Positions 56,400 to 64,000 of a DNA stretch of 64,000 bases are shown in pieces; position 1 is the first letter of the stretch; each line of letters starts with the position of its first letter. The DNA is taken from positions 186,001 through 250,000 of the forward strand of contig NZ_FPAT01000002.1 in NCBI RefSeq assembly GCF_900116555.1. The letters are read 5' to 3'. A program made the position numbers and the translations under genes. Source of the DNA: Actinopolyspora lacussalsi subsp. righensis (GTDB lineage Bacteria; Actinomycetota; Actinomycetes; Mycobacteriales; Pseudonocardiaceae). The notes under the pieces were generated by a model, which was not told where the DNA came from, searched no databases, and saw nothing but the letters and a program-made list of their open reading frames with translations.

Positions 56400-57053
56400 A
56401 TGTCGCAGGCAAAGGCCACGTTGTCCGGGATGCGCGTGTCCTACGATGCCGAGCCGCTTCAGGAGTCGTCGCTTGCCACCACCTGGCACGAGCAGCTTCG
56501 ACAGTGGTTCGACGAAGCGGTGCGGGCGGAACTGGCGGAACCGAACGCGATGGTGCTGGCAACGGCGGACGCCTCGGGGATGCCTTCTTCGCGCACGGTG
56601 CTGTGCAAGGGGATCGACGAACGTGGCCTGGTGTTCTTCACCAACTACACCTCGGCCAAGAGTCACGATCTCGGCGCCACCCGGGTGGCCGCGGCTACCT
56701 TCCCCTGGCTGTCGCTGCAGCGACAGGTGAACGTGCGCGGCACGGTCGAGAAGGTCAAACAGGAGGAGACCACCGACTACTGGGTCCACCGTCCCCGTGG
56801 TTCGCAACTCGGCGCGTGGGCCTCGCCGCAGTCCTGTGTGGTCTCCGGGCGTGCCGCGCTGGAATCCAAACTGACCGGTATCGAACGTAGGTTCTCCGAT
56901 TCCGAGCGGGTTCCGGTTCCGCCGCACTGGGGCGGGTGGCGCATCCGGCCGGAGTACGTGGAGTTCTGGCAGGGACAACCGGACAGGTTGCACGATCGAC
57001 TGCGGTTCGTCCGCGAGGACGACACCTGGAAGGTGCGGCGGCTCGCGCCCTGA
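56400..57053 (+). CDS. pdxH: Pyridoxine/pyridoxamine 5'-phosphate oxidase PdxH
   Basis: A 217-residue FMN enzyme of vitamin B6 metabolism that makes pyridoxal 5'-phosphate. Signatures: EPNAMVLATADASGMPSSRTVLCKGID near 48 (in pieces), FFTNYTSAKSHDLG near 79, RQVNVRGTVEKV near 108, SQLGAWASPQS near 138 and the C-terminal PHWGGWRIRPEYVEFWQGQPDRLHDRLRF. ATG at 56400 is set by AGGAGGA eleven bases upstream. Confidence 0.96.
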   Translation: MSQAKATLSGMRVSYDAEPLQESSLATTWHEQLRQWFDEAVRAELAEPNAMVLATADASGMPSSRTVLCKGIDERGLVFFTNYTSAKSHDLGATRVAAATFPWLSLQRQVNVRGTVEKVKQEETTDYWVHRPRGSQLGAWASPQSCVVSGRAALESKLTGIERRFSDSERVPVPPHWGGWRIRPEYVEFWQGQPDRLHDRLRFVREDDTWKVRRLAP

Positions 57054-57098
57054 CGCGGGTGTCGGTGTTCTCGGTCCTCCTCCGGCAGGCCGCTCGGG

Positions 57099-57178
57099 TG
57101 GCGGAACCTCGTGCGGGGTTCTCGCTCCGGGCGCTCTCCTCGTGCGGTGCCCGACACGTCGTCGGGCGGCCCGAGCGG
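57099..57178. repeat. Dispersed repeat, diverged fragment F
   Basis: The fragment lies downstream of the pdxH stop. It begins GGCGGAACCTC like the other copies and keeps GCCCGAC-ACGTC-GTCGGGC, a shortened middle hairpin, but lacks the apical motif and palindrome. Confidence 0.5.
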
Positions 57179-57245
57179 AGGATTCGGTTGATCAAGGTGA
57201 CAGCACGGTTAACGGGATTGATCGGCTAAGACATACAGTGGTCGT

Positions 57246-58175
57246 GTGAACGAACACATCCCGGCTACAGGTCACCAGTTCGAGATCGTTCACGGTGGCG
57301 TGCGGGCGGTAATCACCGAGGTGGGTGCCGCGCTGCGTACTTTCGAGGTCGACGGGGTTCCCTACAGCGAGACCTACGAGGCCGACCGACTACCGCCCGG
57401 AGCCGCCGGGGCAGTACTGGTGCCGTGGCCGAATCGCGTCGCCGACGGCCGCTGGAACCTGGAGGGCGAACCGCAGCAGCTCGCGCTGACCGAGCCGGAT
57501 CGGCACAACGCCATCCACGGCCTGCTGCGGCACACCCCCTGGACCGTGGGGGAACACACCTCCGCCGCCGTGGTGCTGCACGCGATGATCCCGGCACAGC
57601 CCGGCTGGCCGGTTCCGCTGCTGACGGCGGTGGAGTACTCGGTCGACGACCACGGGCTGACGGTGCGGCACACCGTGGAGAACCTCGGTTCACGTCCCGT
57701 CCCCTTCGGGATCGGGGTGCATCCCTACCCGCGGGCGGGCAATGCGGCCACCGACGAGTGCACCCTGCGGCTGTCCGCCTCCAGCGTGCTGCCGATCGAT
57801 CCCGAACGGATGCTGCCCGATCGACCACCCCGCAGGCTGGAGGGCGAGGAGCAGGATCTTCGTACCGGCAAGAAGCTCGCCGGGGTGTGGTTGGACACCG
57901 CTTTCGGCGGGGCCGCACCGCTGCCGGACGATCCGGCGGGGCTGGTGCGGCACTCGTTGACCGACTCCACCGGTCACGGCGTGCAGCTGTGGGCCGATCC
58001 GATTTTCGGCTGGGTACAGGTCTACACGGCGGCCGACTTCCCGGAGCGTGGCAGGGCGGTCGCGGTGGAGCCGATGACCTGCCCGCCCGACGCGTTGAAC
58101 TCCGGGACCGACCTGATCGTGCTGGAACAGGGGCAGACCTGGTCGGCGCGTTGGGGCCTCCGCCCCATCGGCTGA
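57246..58175 (+). CDS. Aldose 1-epimerase family protein
   Basis: A 309-residue galactose-mutarotase-like beta-sandwich enzyme. Conserved sites: VLVPWPNRVADGRW near 57 (Arg), NAIHGLLRHTPW near 88 (His), FGIGVHPYPRAG near 158 (His), and the catalytic Glu in AVEPMTCPPDALN near 285. It interconverts sugar anomers; the sugar is unknown. It lacks a ribosome binding site; TACAGT ends seven bases before the GTG, so leaderless expression is likely. Confidence 0.9.
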   Translation: MNEHIPATGHQFEIVHGGVRAVITEVGAALRTFEVDGVPYSETYEADRLPPGAAGAVLVPWPNRVADGRWNLEGEPQQLALTEPDRHNAIHGLLRHTPWTVGEHTSAAVVLHAMIPAQPGWPVPLLTAVEYSVDDHGLTVRHTVENLGSRPVPFGIGVHPYPRAGNAATDECTLRLSASSVLPIDPERMLPDRPPRRLEGEEQDLRTGKKLAGVWLDTAFGGAAPLPDDPAGLVRHSLTDSTGHGVQLWADPIFGWVQVYTAADFPERGRAVAVEPMTCPPDALNSGTDLIVLEQGQTWSARWGLRPIG

Positions 58176-58305
58176 GGCGCCCGGTAGTCCGCGAACCACC
58201 GGGTGCCCGCGGGTGTGCACGTGCGAGTGCTTCCGGCCCGTCCCCGCTGGCGAGGTGTGCGGCGAGTGCGGCGGGTACTGTCGCCGGGTCGGTCCGGGAC
58301 CAGGT

Positions 58306-59442
58306 TCACGTCTTCGCCAGCTCGCGGCCGATCACCATCCGCTGGATCTGGTTGGTTCCCTCGAAGATCTGCAACACCTTCGCTTCGCGCATGTAGCGTT
58401 CCGCGGGGAAGTCCCTGGTGTAGCCGGCACCTCCCAACACCTGCACGGCGTCGGTGGTGACCTTCATGGCGGCGTCCGTCGCGACCAGCTTGGCCACCGA
58501 GGCCTGCCTGCCGAAGGATCGACCCGCGTCGCGGCGCCGTGCCGCGTCCAGGTAGGTCGCCCGGGCCGACTGCACGGCGGCTTCCATGTCGGCGATCATG
58601 AACTCGATCCCTTGGAAGTCGATGATCGATCGGCCGAACTGCGTGCGTTGCCGCGCGTAGCCCACCGCCAGGTCGAGCGCCGCCTGTGCCAGCCCCACGG
58701 CGCAGGCCGCGATTCCCAGCCTCCCGGAATCGAGCGCGCGCAGCGCGATGCGCAGTCCGTTGCCCTCGCCCCCGACGAGCCGCTGTTCCGAGACCCGGGC
58801 GTCGTCGAGGACGAGTTCCGTGGTGGGCGAGCCGGTCAGCCCCATCTTGTGCTCCGGTTTTCCGGCTTTGAGCCCCGGCGTGTTCCCGTCGACCAGCAGG
58901 CAGCTGATCTCCGTGTCCGAGGTTCTGGTCAGCAGGGTGTAGAAGTCGGCCACCCCGCCGTGGGTGATCCAGCACTTGGTGCCGTTGACCGCGTACTCGG
59001 CACCGTTCCGTTCCGCGCGGGTTCGCAGGGCGGCCGCGTCCGAACCGGCCTGTGGTTCGGACAGCGCGTAGGCGCCCAGGGTGTGGCCGCCGAGCATCTC
59101 GCCGAGCCAGCGTTCGCGCTGCTCGTCCGTGCCGAACTCGACCAGCGGGTAGCAGGACATGGTGTGCACCGACAGGCCGACTCCCACGGTCATCCACGCG
59201 CTGCTGATCTCCTCCAGCACCTGGAGGTAGGTCTCGTAGGGCTGGTTCGCCCCGCCGTACTCCTCCGGGTACGGCAGGCTCAGCAACCCGGCTTCGCCGA
59301 GCAGCTCGAACTTGTCGTGGGGGAAGCTCTCGTTCTCCTCCGCGCGCGCCGCCTCCGGTGCCAGTTCGTTCCGGGCCATGTCCCTCGTGAGGTTGAGCAG
59401 GTCGGTTGCCTCGGTGGTGGCGAGAATTCGTTCGACTGGCAT
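58306..59442 (-). CDS. Acyl-CoA dehydrogenase
   Basis: A 378-residue FAD enzyme of fatty-acid or branched-chain beta-oxidation. The family signatures are YALSEPQAGSDAAAL near 120, HGGVADFYTLLTRT, TQFGRSIIDFQGIEFMIADM near 245, GGAGYTRDFPAERYMREAKVLQIFEGTNQIQR near 340, with catalytic Glu in QIFEGTNQ. ATG at 59442 (TTG 59445 also in frame). It diverges from a TetR regulator across five AGTACT sites that probably control it. Confidence 0.94.
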   Translation of the reverse strand: MPVERILATTEATDLLNLTRDMARNELAPEAARAEENESFPHDKFELLGEAGLLSLPYPEEYGGANQPYETYLQVLEEISSAWMTVGVGLSVHTMSCYPLVEFGTDEQRERWLGEMLGGHTLGAYALSEPQAGSDAAALRTRAERNGAEYAVNGTKCWITHGGVADFYTLLTRTSDTEISCLLVDGNTPGLKAGKPEHKMGLTGSPTTELVLDDARVSEQRLVGGEGNGLRIALRALDSGRLGIAACAVGLAQAALDLAVGYARQRTQFGRSIIDFQGIEFMIADMEAAVQSARATYLDAARRRDAGRSFGRQASVAKLVATDAAMKVTTDAVQVLGGAGYTRDFPAERYMREAKVLQIFEGTNQIQRMVIGRELAKT

Positions 59443-59468
59443 CAAAGACCCCGGATGTCGTGCCTTGT

Positions 59469-59538
59469 AGTACTCTGTTGAGTACTCAAGGACTTAATAG
59501 AGTACTGTTGATGACGTATAGTACTGCTGTCGAGTACT
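59469..59538. promoter_or_regulatory. Cluster of five AGTACT palindromes (TetR operator)
   Basis: AGTACT begins at 59469, 59481, 59501, 59520 and 59533 in the divergent intergenic region. The first two form a perfect 7-base inverted repeat AGTACTC-TGTT-GAGTACT; the second is centred in TTGAGTACTCAA, itself perfect. The fourth and fifth form a looser copy of the same arrangement. Confidence 0.85.
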
Positions 59539-59610
59539 CGGCGAAACCGGTTTCGACCTGTTGCCGTCCCGAGGGACGGTTCATCCCTCCGCCTGTGGCA
59601 GCCTCGAACG

Positions 59611-60282
59611 ATGACTCATTCCCGTCCGGCGGAAACCGCTCACGAGCCGTGTGACACCGCCCGAACGCCGGCTGTGCGGGCCCGTCGGGCGGAACTGCTG
59701 GACCGGCTGTGCGAGCTGTTCCTGGCCGAGGGCTTCGCGCACTTCACCCTGGACGAGCTGGCCGGACGCATGCACTGCTCCAAGTCCACCCTTTACACGC
59801 TGGCGCACAGCAAGGAACAGCTCGCCGTGCGCGTGGTGGGGCACTTCTTCAAACGAGCCACCGGCAACATCGAGCGACGAGTCGCCGAGTGCACCGACCC
59901 GCGTTCCCGGATGCGCACGTACCTCAAGGCGGCAGCGGCCGAGTTGGCCCCCGCTAGCAGGCGGTTCATCGCGGACATGGCGAGCAATCCGGCGACCCGA
60001 GCCAGTTACGAGTCCAACGCGAGGGCGGCCGCCGACCGGATTCGACAGGACGTGCACGAAGGGGTGCGGACGGGTGTCTTCCGCGAGGTCGACTCCGCGC
60101 TGGTGGCCGAGATGGTCGGACTCACGCTCTCGGCCATCCAACGCGGTGAGATCTCCGAGCGGACGGGGCTTTCCGACGCGGCGGCTTTCGACGCGCTCTC
60201 GGACTTCCTGGTGGGAGGGCTGTCCGCCTCGGAGACCGATCCGGCGCGGAGCACGGAAGAAGACGGTACGGAGGAAAGTTGA
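59611..60282 (+). CDS. TetR-family transcriptional regulator
   Basis: A 223-residue repressor. The HTH is at residues 28-70: RLCELFLAEGFAHFTLDELAGRMHCSKSTLYTLAHSKEQL (in pieces). The C-terminal ligand domain has ASRRFIADMASNP and RIRQDVHEGVRTGVFREVD. It is divergent from the acyl-CoA dehydrogenase gene and its stop overlaps the sugar kinase start, so it is likely to regulate both. Ligand possibly an acyl-CoA, by neighbour only. Confidence 0.92.
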   Translation: MTHSRPAETAHEPCDTARTPAVRARRAELLDRLCELFLAEGFAHFTLDELAGRMHCSKSTLYTLAHSKEQLAVRVVGHFFKRATGNIERRVAECTDPRSRMRTYLKAAAAELAPASRRFIADMASNPATRASYESNARAAADRIRQDVHEGVRTGVFREVDSALVAEMVGLTLSAIQRGEISERTGLSDAAAFDALSDFLVGGLSASETDPARSTEEDGTEES

Positions 60283-61223
60283 TTCTCATCTGCGGTGAGG
60301 CCCTGGTCGATCTGGTTCCCGGTGAAGCACGTGGGGGCGAGCTCGCGCCGTTGCATCCCCGACTCGGTGGCGGTCCCTACAACGTCGCCATCGCGCTGGG
60401 CAGGCTGGCGACTCCGGTGGGAATGTTCACCCGGTTGTCCCGTGACCGGTTCGGTGTCGAACTGCTGAAGCGGCTTCACGAAGCCGGTGCCGACACCACC
60501 GAGGTGCAGGTGGGGACGGAGCCGACCACGCTCGCGGTGGTGGAGCTGGACGAGCGGGGATCCGCTCGGTACGGCTTCCACACCGAGGGCACCGCCGCGC
60601 CGCTCGTCGCGGACCCCGGTGACCTGCCCCCGGAGGTCGAGGCGCTCTCCTTCGGGACGCTGGCGATGGTGCTGGAGCCGGGAGCCTCGGTGCACGAGCG
60701 GGTGCTGTTCCGGGAATCCGAACGGGGGCGGTTCACAGCGCTCGATCCGAACATCCGGGCGGATCTGATCGAGGACCCGGACGCCTACCGGCGACGTTTC
60801 CTGAGCTGGTTGCCCGCGGTGGACCTGTTGAAGCTCTCGGTCGAGGACGCCGCGTGGCTGGCCGGCTCGGAGTCGGCGGTCGAATCGCCGGAGCTGTTCG
60901 AGGCGTTACGGGACTGGCTCGGTCGTGGTCCGGCAGCGGTGGTGCTGACCAGGGGCGCCGACGGGATGGCGGTGTTGACCGCGGACGGCGGGATCGTCGA
61001 GGTGGCCGCCGCGGCGACGTCGGTTGTGGACACGATCGGGGCGGGGGACACCATTCAGGCCGCGCTGCTGTGCTGGTTGCGCAGTGCCGGGGCGTTGTCC
61101 GCTGCCGCGGTGCGCGGGCTTTCGGCGGCGGACTGGACCGCAGCGCTGAACTTCGCGGCAGCGGCGGCCGGGGTCACGGTCTCCCGCCAGGGGGCCGAAC
61201 CGCCCTACGCCTCCGAACTCTGA
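60279..61223 (+). CDS. PfkB-family carbohydrate kinase
   Basis: A 314-residue ribokinase-fold sugar kinase. Motif 1: HPRLGGGPYNVAIALGRLATPV near 27 (GGPYNVA), ATP and phosphate site: VVDTIGAGDTIQAALLCWL near 250 with catalytic Asp in GAGD. It looks like a fructokinase. A TTG start overlaps the TetR stop (TTGA), with GAGGAAAG upstream. Confidence 0.9.
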   Translation: MILICGEALVDLVPGEARGGELAPLHPRLGGGPYNVAIALGRLATPVGMFTRLSRDRFGVELLKRLHEAGADTTEVQVGTEPTTLAVVELDERGSARYGFHTEGTAAPLVADPGDLPPEVEALSFGTLAMVLEPGASVHERVLFRESERGRFTALDPNIRADLIEDPDAYRRRFLSWLPAVDLLKLSVEDAAWLAGSESAVESPELFEALRDWLGRGPAAVVLTRGADGMAVLTADGGIVEVAAAATSVVDTIGAGDTIQAALLCWLRSAGALSAAAVRGLSAADWTAALNFAAAAAGVTVSRQGAEPPYASEL

Positions 61224-61239
61224 ACCGCGTACCGACGGC

Positions 61240-61381
61240 CGGCGCGGCGGTTTCGCGAGAAATTGGCGCCCCTGCGGCGCAGTGCCGAACTCCCACCACG
61301 CCCGTAGGCCGAGCCCCGAGCACTCTCGCGATCGGCACCGCCGCGGGTTCTCCGGAGCGAGAGCCGTGCCGGAGGTTCCGC
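61240..61381. repeat. Dispersed repeat, copy E lacking the hairpin
   Basis: The copy lies between the convergent PfkB and the 17-residue peptide gene. It has the palindrome (61249-61264) and CCGCCGCGGGTTCTCCGG, then jumps to AGCGAGAGCCGTGCC. Relative to copy B the whole hairpin is missing, cut at CCGG which occurs at both edges in B. Confidence 0.8.
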
Positions 61382-61434
61382 AAAACGAGCCACTCGGTAG
61401 CCGGTGGGGCGGCGATCCTCGGACAGACGTGAAA

Positions 61435-61467
61435 GAGGGGCACCCCTTGGGAGCCGGGGTGCCCCTC
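61435..61467 (-). terminator. Terminator after the 17-residue peptide gene
   Basis: GAGGGGCACCCC pairs exactly with GGGGTGCCCCTC around nine bases; read on minus, it is followed by CTTTC. It lies about 65 bases beyond the micropeptide stop. Confidence 0.75.
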
Positions 61468-61529
61468 ACTCACCTGTGGAACCGGCACAGCCATTTCTGG
61501 CGTGCCGATCGTCGACGGGAGTCCTCGCT

Positions 61530-61583
61530 TCAGAGCACGTCGATGTTCACGAGGAGGTCGATCAGCGACTGAATAATGACCAC
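61530..61583 (-). CDS. Candidate 17-residue amphipathic peptide gene
   Basis: GTG-initiated ORF encoding MVIIQSLIDLLVNIDVL. AAAGGAAAG lies five bases upstream, a strong site, and an in-frame TGA closes the frame just above it, so no longer start exists. Polar residues Q5, D9 and N13 repeat every four positions on a helix, giving one narrow polar face and a hydrophobic rest, as in phenol-soluble-modulin-like or type I toxin peptides. A terminator follows. I recognise no homologue. Too short for routine gene callers. Confidence is limited by length. Confidence 0.45.
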   Translation of the reverse strand: MVIIQSLIDLLVNIDVL

Positions 61584-62359
61584 GTTGCTTTCCTTTGCTC
61601 AATTTGGCGATTGTTTTTCATGTTGCGGCCGCGATGAAGAAGTTAGTGGTGTTTCCGGGATTTGTCTGTCACACGGAAGTGCAAAGTGATCAATACTCTT
61701 CGTGTCAGGTGAACACGCCAGGTGTTTGCGAAACACTTTCGTGAAAAACATTCGCAGCATGTTTCCCGGTGAATATCACGTTTCGTATTCGAGTGGTGGC
61801 GCGTTGTTGGGTGTTTTCCGAGGTGGGGTCCTCGCGGTGGTGCTCCCGGGTGTCAGCGGGTCTTGCTGTGGTGCGTAGAAGCGATCCGTTAACTCGAAAG
61901 AGTGTTGATTCACTCGTGCGAGTGAGCATCATGCCCTTGAGAGAAATAGTGACGTCGGTCACTTTTCGAGGATTCGGTTGTCGATCAGTGGTCGATCTTC
62001 CGGCGCGATTTCCCGCGCCGTCCTTCGCGCGGTCGGCCTCTCCCACCTGCCCCTCCCCGCGAACCGGGCTGTGATGCCGACAACTCGAGGTGTGACGTGT
62101 GCGCTTCGGCGGGATGAACAACGGGTGTGATCGTGGTCCCACCTTCCCGTTTCAGCTGACACCGTTGCTGCGTGAGAGGCCTTTCGCGGTCTAGCGTGAC
62201 TACTGACAGGACCCCAATGGGGTGGTGCTGCGGCGGTTCGGAGTGATCCCGGCCGGCGTGTGCGCTCGATCGGGAACGGGTGACCCCGGCGCCTCGGGCG
62301 TCGGACGTACCGCTGGTCGGCGGCAGTACCCCCCAGACTGAGCGCGAGAGGTTCGGAGA
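61584..62359. other. Low-G+C intergenic region upstream of peptide gene and gltA
   Basis: A 776-bp gap, with 61600-61960 clearly richer in A+T than the rest of the window. No convincing protein gene; an overlapping 145-codon minus-strand frame looks non-coding. It must contain the promoters of the peptide gene (minus) and gltA (plus). Confidence 0.5.
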
Positions 62360-63664
<1,305 letters not shown>

Positions 63665-63699
63665 ATCCTTCTCGGAATCCTGTTGCGCTCAGGTGCACC

Positions 63700-63733
63700 G
63701 AACGGGCCGCTCGGATGGTCGAGCGGCCCGTTC
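63700..63733. terminator. gltA terminator
   Basis: GAACGGGCCGCTCG pairs exactly with CGAGCGGCCCGTTC around GATGGT, 36 bases after the gltA stop. The same hairpin could serve the converging permease gene. Confidence 0.85.
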
Positions 63734-63771
63734 GCTCGTTCGTGCCCGCGAACACGCCTCTCAGGAGCGCG

Positions 63772-64000
63772 TCAGGAAGCCCGCAGCGCGTCCTTGAGCC
63801 GAACCCTGGCTCCGGTGCGCAGCACCGCGTTCGAGTAGATCCGGCCGCCCAGCCACAGCACGGCCGCGCTCGCCACCAGCGAGAGCACCACCGAGAGCGC
63901 CCCCTGCCACAGCGGCACCCCACCGAGCGCGAGCCGCATCGGCATCAGCATGGGCGAGAAGCCCGGAATCATCGAAAGCACCGTCCCGGCGGTGCCGTCG
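63772..64000 (-). CDS. ABC-2-type transporter permease, C-terminal fragment
   Basis: About 75 C-terminal residues are visible; the 5' part lies beyond the right edge. They contain two hydrophobic segments (TVLSMIPGFSPMLMPMRLAL and ALSVVLSLVASAAVLWLGGR) and end GARVRLKDALRAS. The SMIPGFSPMLMPMR and GRIYSNAVLRTG motifs are typical of NatB/YhaP-like ABC permeases. Its substrate is unknown; it converges with gltA. Confidence 0.8.
   Translation of the reverse strand, partial: DGTAGTVLSMIPGFSPMLMPMRLALGGVPLWQGALSVVLSLVASAAVLWLGGRIYSNAVLRTGARVRLKDALRAS

Noticed and set aside
61705-62142. 145-codon minus-strand ORF before gltA
   Set aside because: No ribosome binding site, no recognisable domain, and codon use unlike neighbours.

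Overview
The window is high-GC actinobacterial DNA (roughly 68-70 % G+C by eye), with frequent GTG/TTG starts, several probable leaderless genes and an actinobacterial gene set (RpfA, SepH, R2lox, DUF2530, DUF2537, DUF3027, DUF6247, MmpS-like domain). Gene order follows, as I recall it, the Mycobacterium tuberculosis Rv0862c-Rv0896 chromosome segment: helicase-associated protein, small protein, moaC-mog-moaE, rpfA, moaD-moaA, cspB, DUF2771, DUF3027, DUF2530, MarR, SpoU methylase, DUF2537, sepH, serC, citA, pdxH and gltA. The species is not mycobacterial. A Pseudonocardiales or Actinopolyspora-like genome is my inference. No tRNA, rRNA, CRISPR array, prophage or insertion sequence was seen.

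Layout. 1-5.8 kb: helicase-associated protein (cut by the left edge), malic enzyme, moaC and a fused MoaB-MoaE gene. 6-14 kb: VanZ protein, rpfA with a perfect Crp-type site, moaD-moaA, a HTH-TOBE molybdate-type regulator and modABC, then a HAD phosphatase. These form one molybdenum uptake and cofactor island. 14-20 kb: YccF, PhzF, an internally deleted acyl-CoA synthetase, a DUF6247-RelE toxin-antitoxin pair, a DUF4190-MmpS fusion and R2lox. 20-30 kb: CspB, DUF2771 lipoprotein, glutamine cyclotransferase, DUF3027, cupin, a 1011-residue sacsin/Hsp90-like ATPase, DUF2530, MarR and an MFS exporter. 30-38 kb: superoxide dismutase with a Nur-type box, GCS2 ligase, Bcr/CflA exporter, SpoU methylase, DUF2537 and SepH. 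38-43 kb: PepSY protein with a two-component system, and serC. 43-55 kb: ECF sigma factor, anti-sigma, copper-type P-ATPase, a MacB-like ABC exporter, iron-box DUF2218, CopD-CtaG and CtaG, which together look like a metal/copper area. 55-64 kb: two citrate synthases, PdxH, aldose epimerase, acyl-CoA dehydrogenase with a TetR regulator, a PfkB kinase, a candidate 17-residue peptide gene, and a permease cut by the right edge.

The most unusual content is non-coding. A family of about 290-bp intergenic repeats occurs in at least eight places, all at gene 3' ends and mostly between convergent genes. Its hairpin module shows compensatory changes between copies, and its other end carries a near-palindrome ATTTC-N4-GAAAT. 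Other non-coding signals are a strong iron box followed by a terminator with no gene between (possible small RNA), five AGTACT sites between an acyl-CoA dehydrogenase and a TetR gene, and a recurrent pattern of 15-21 bp tandem duplications.
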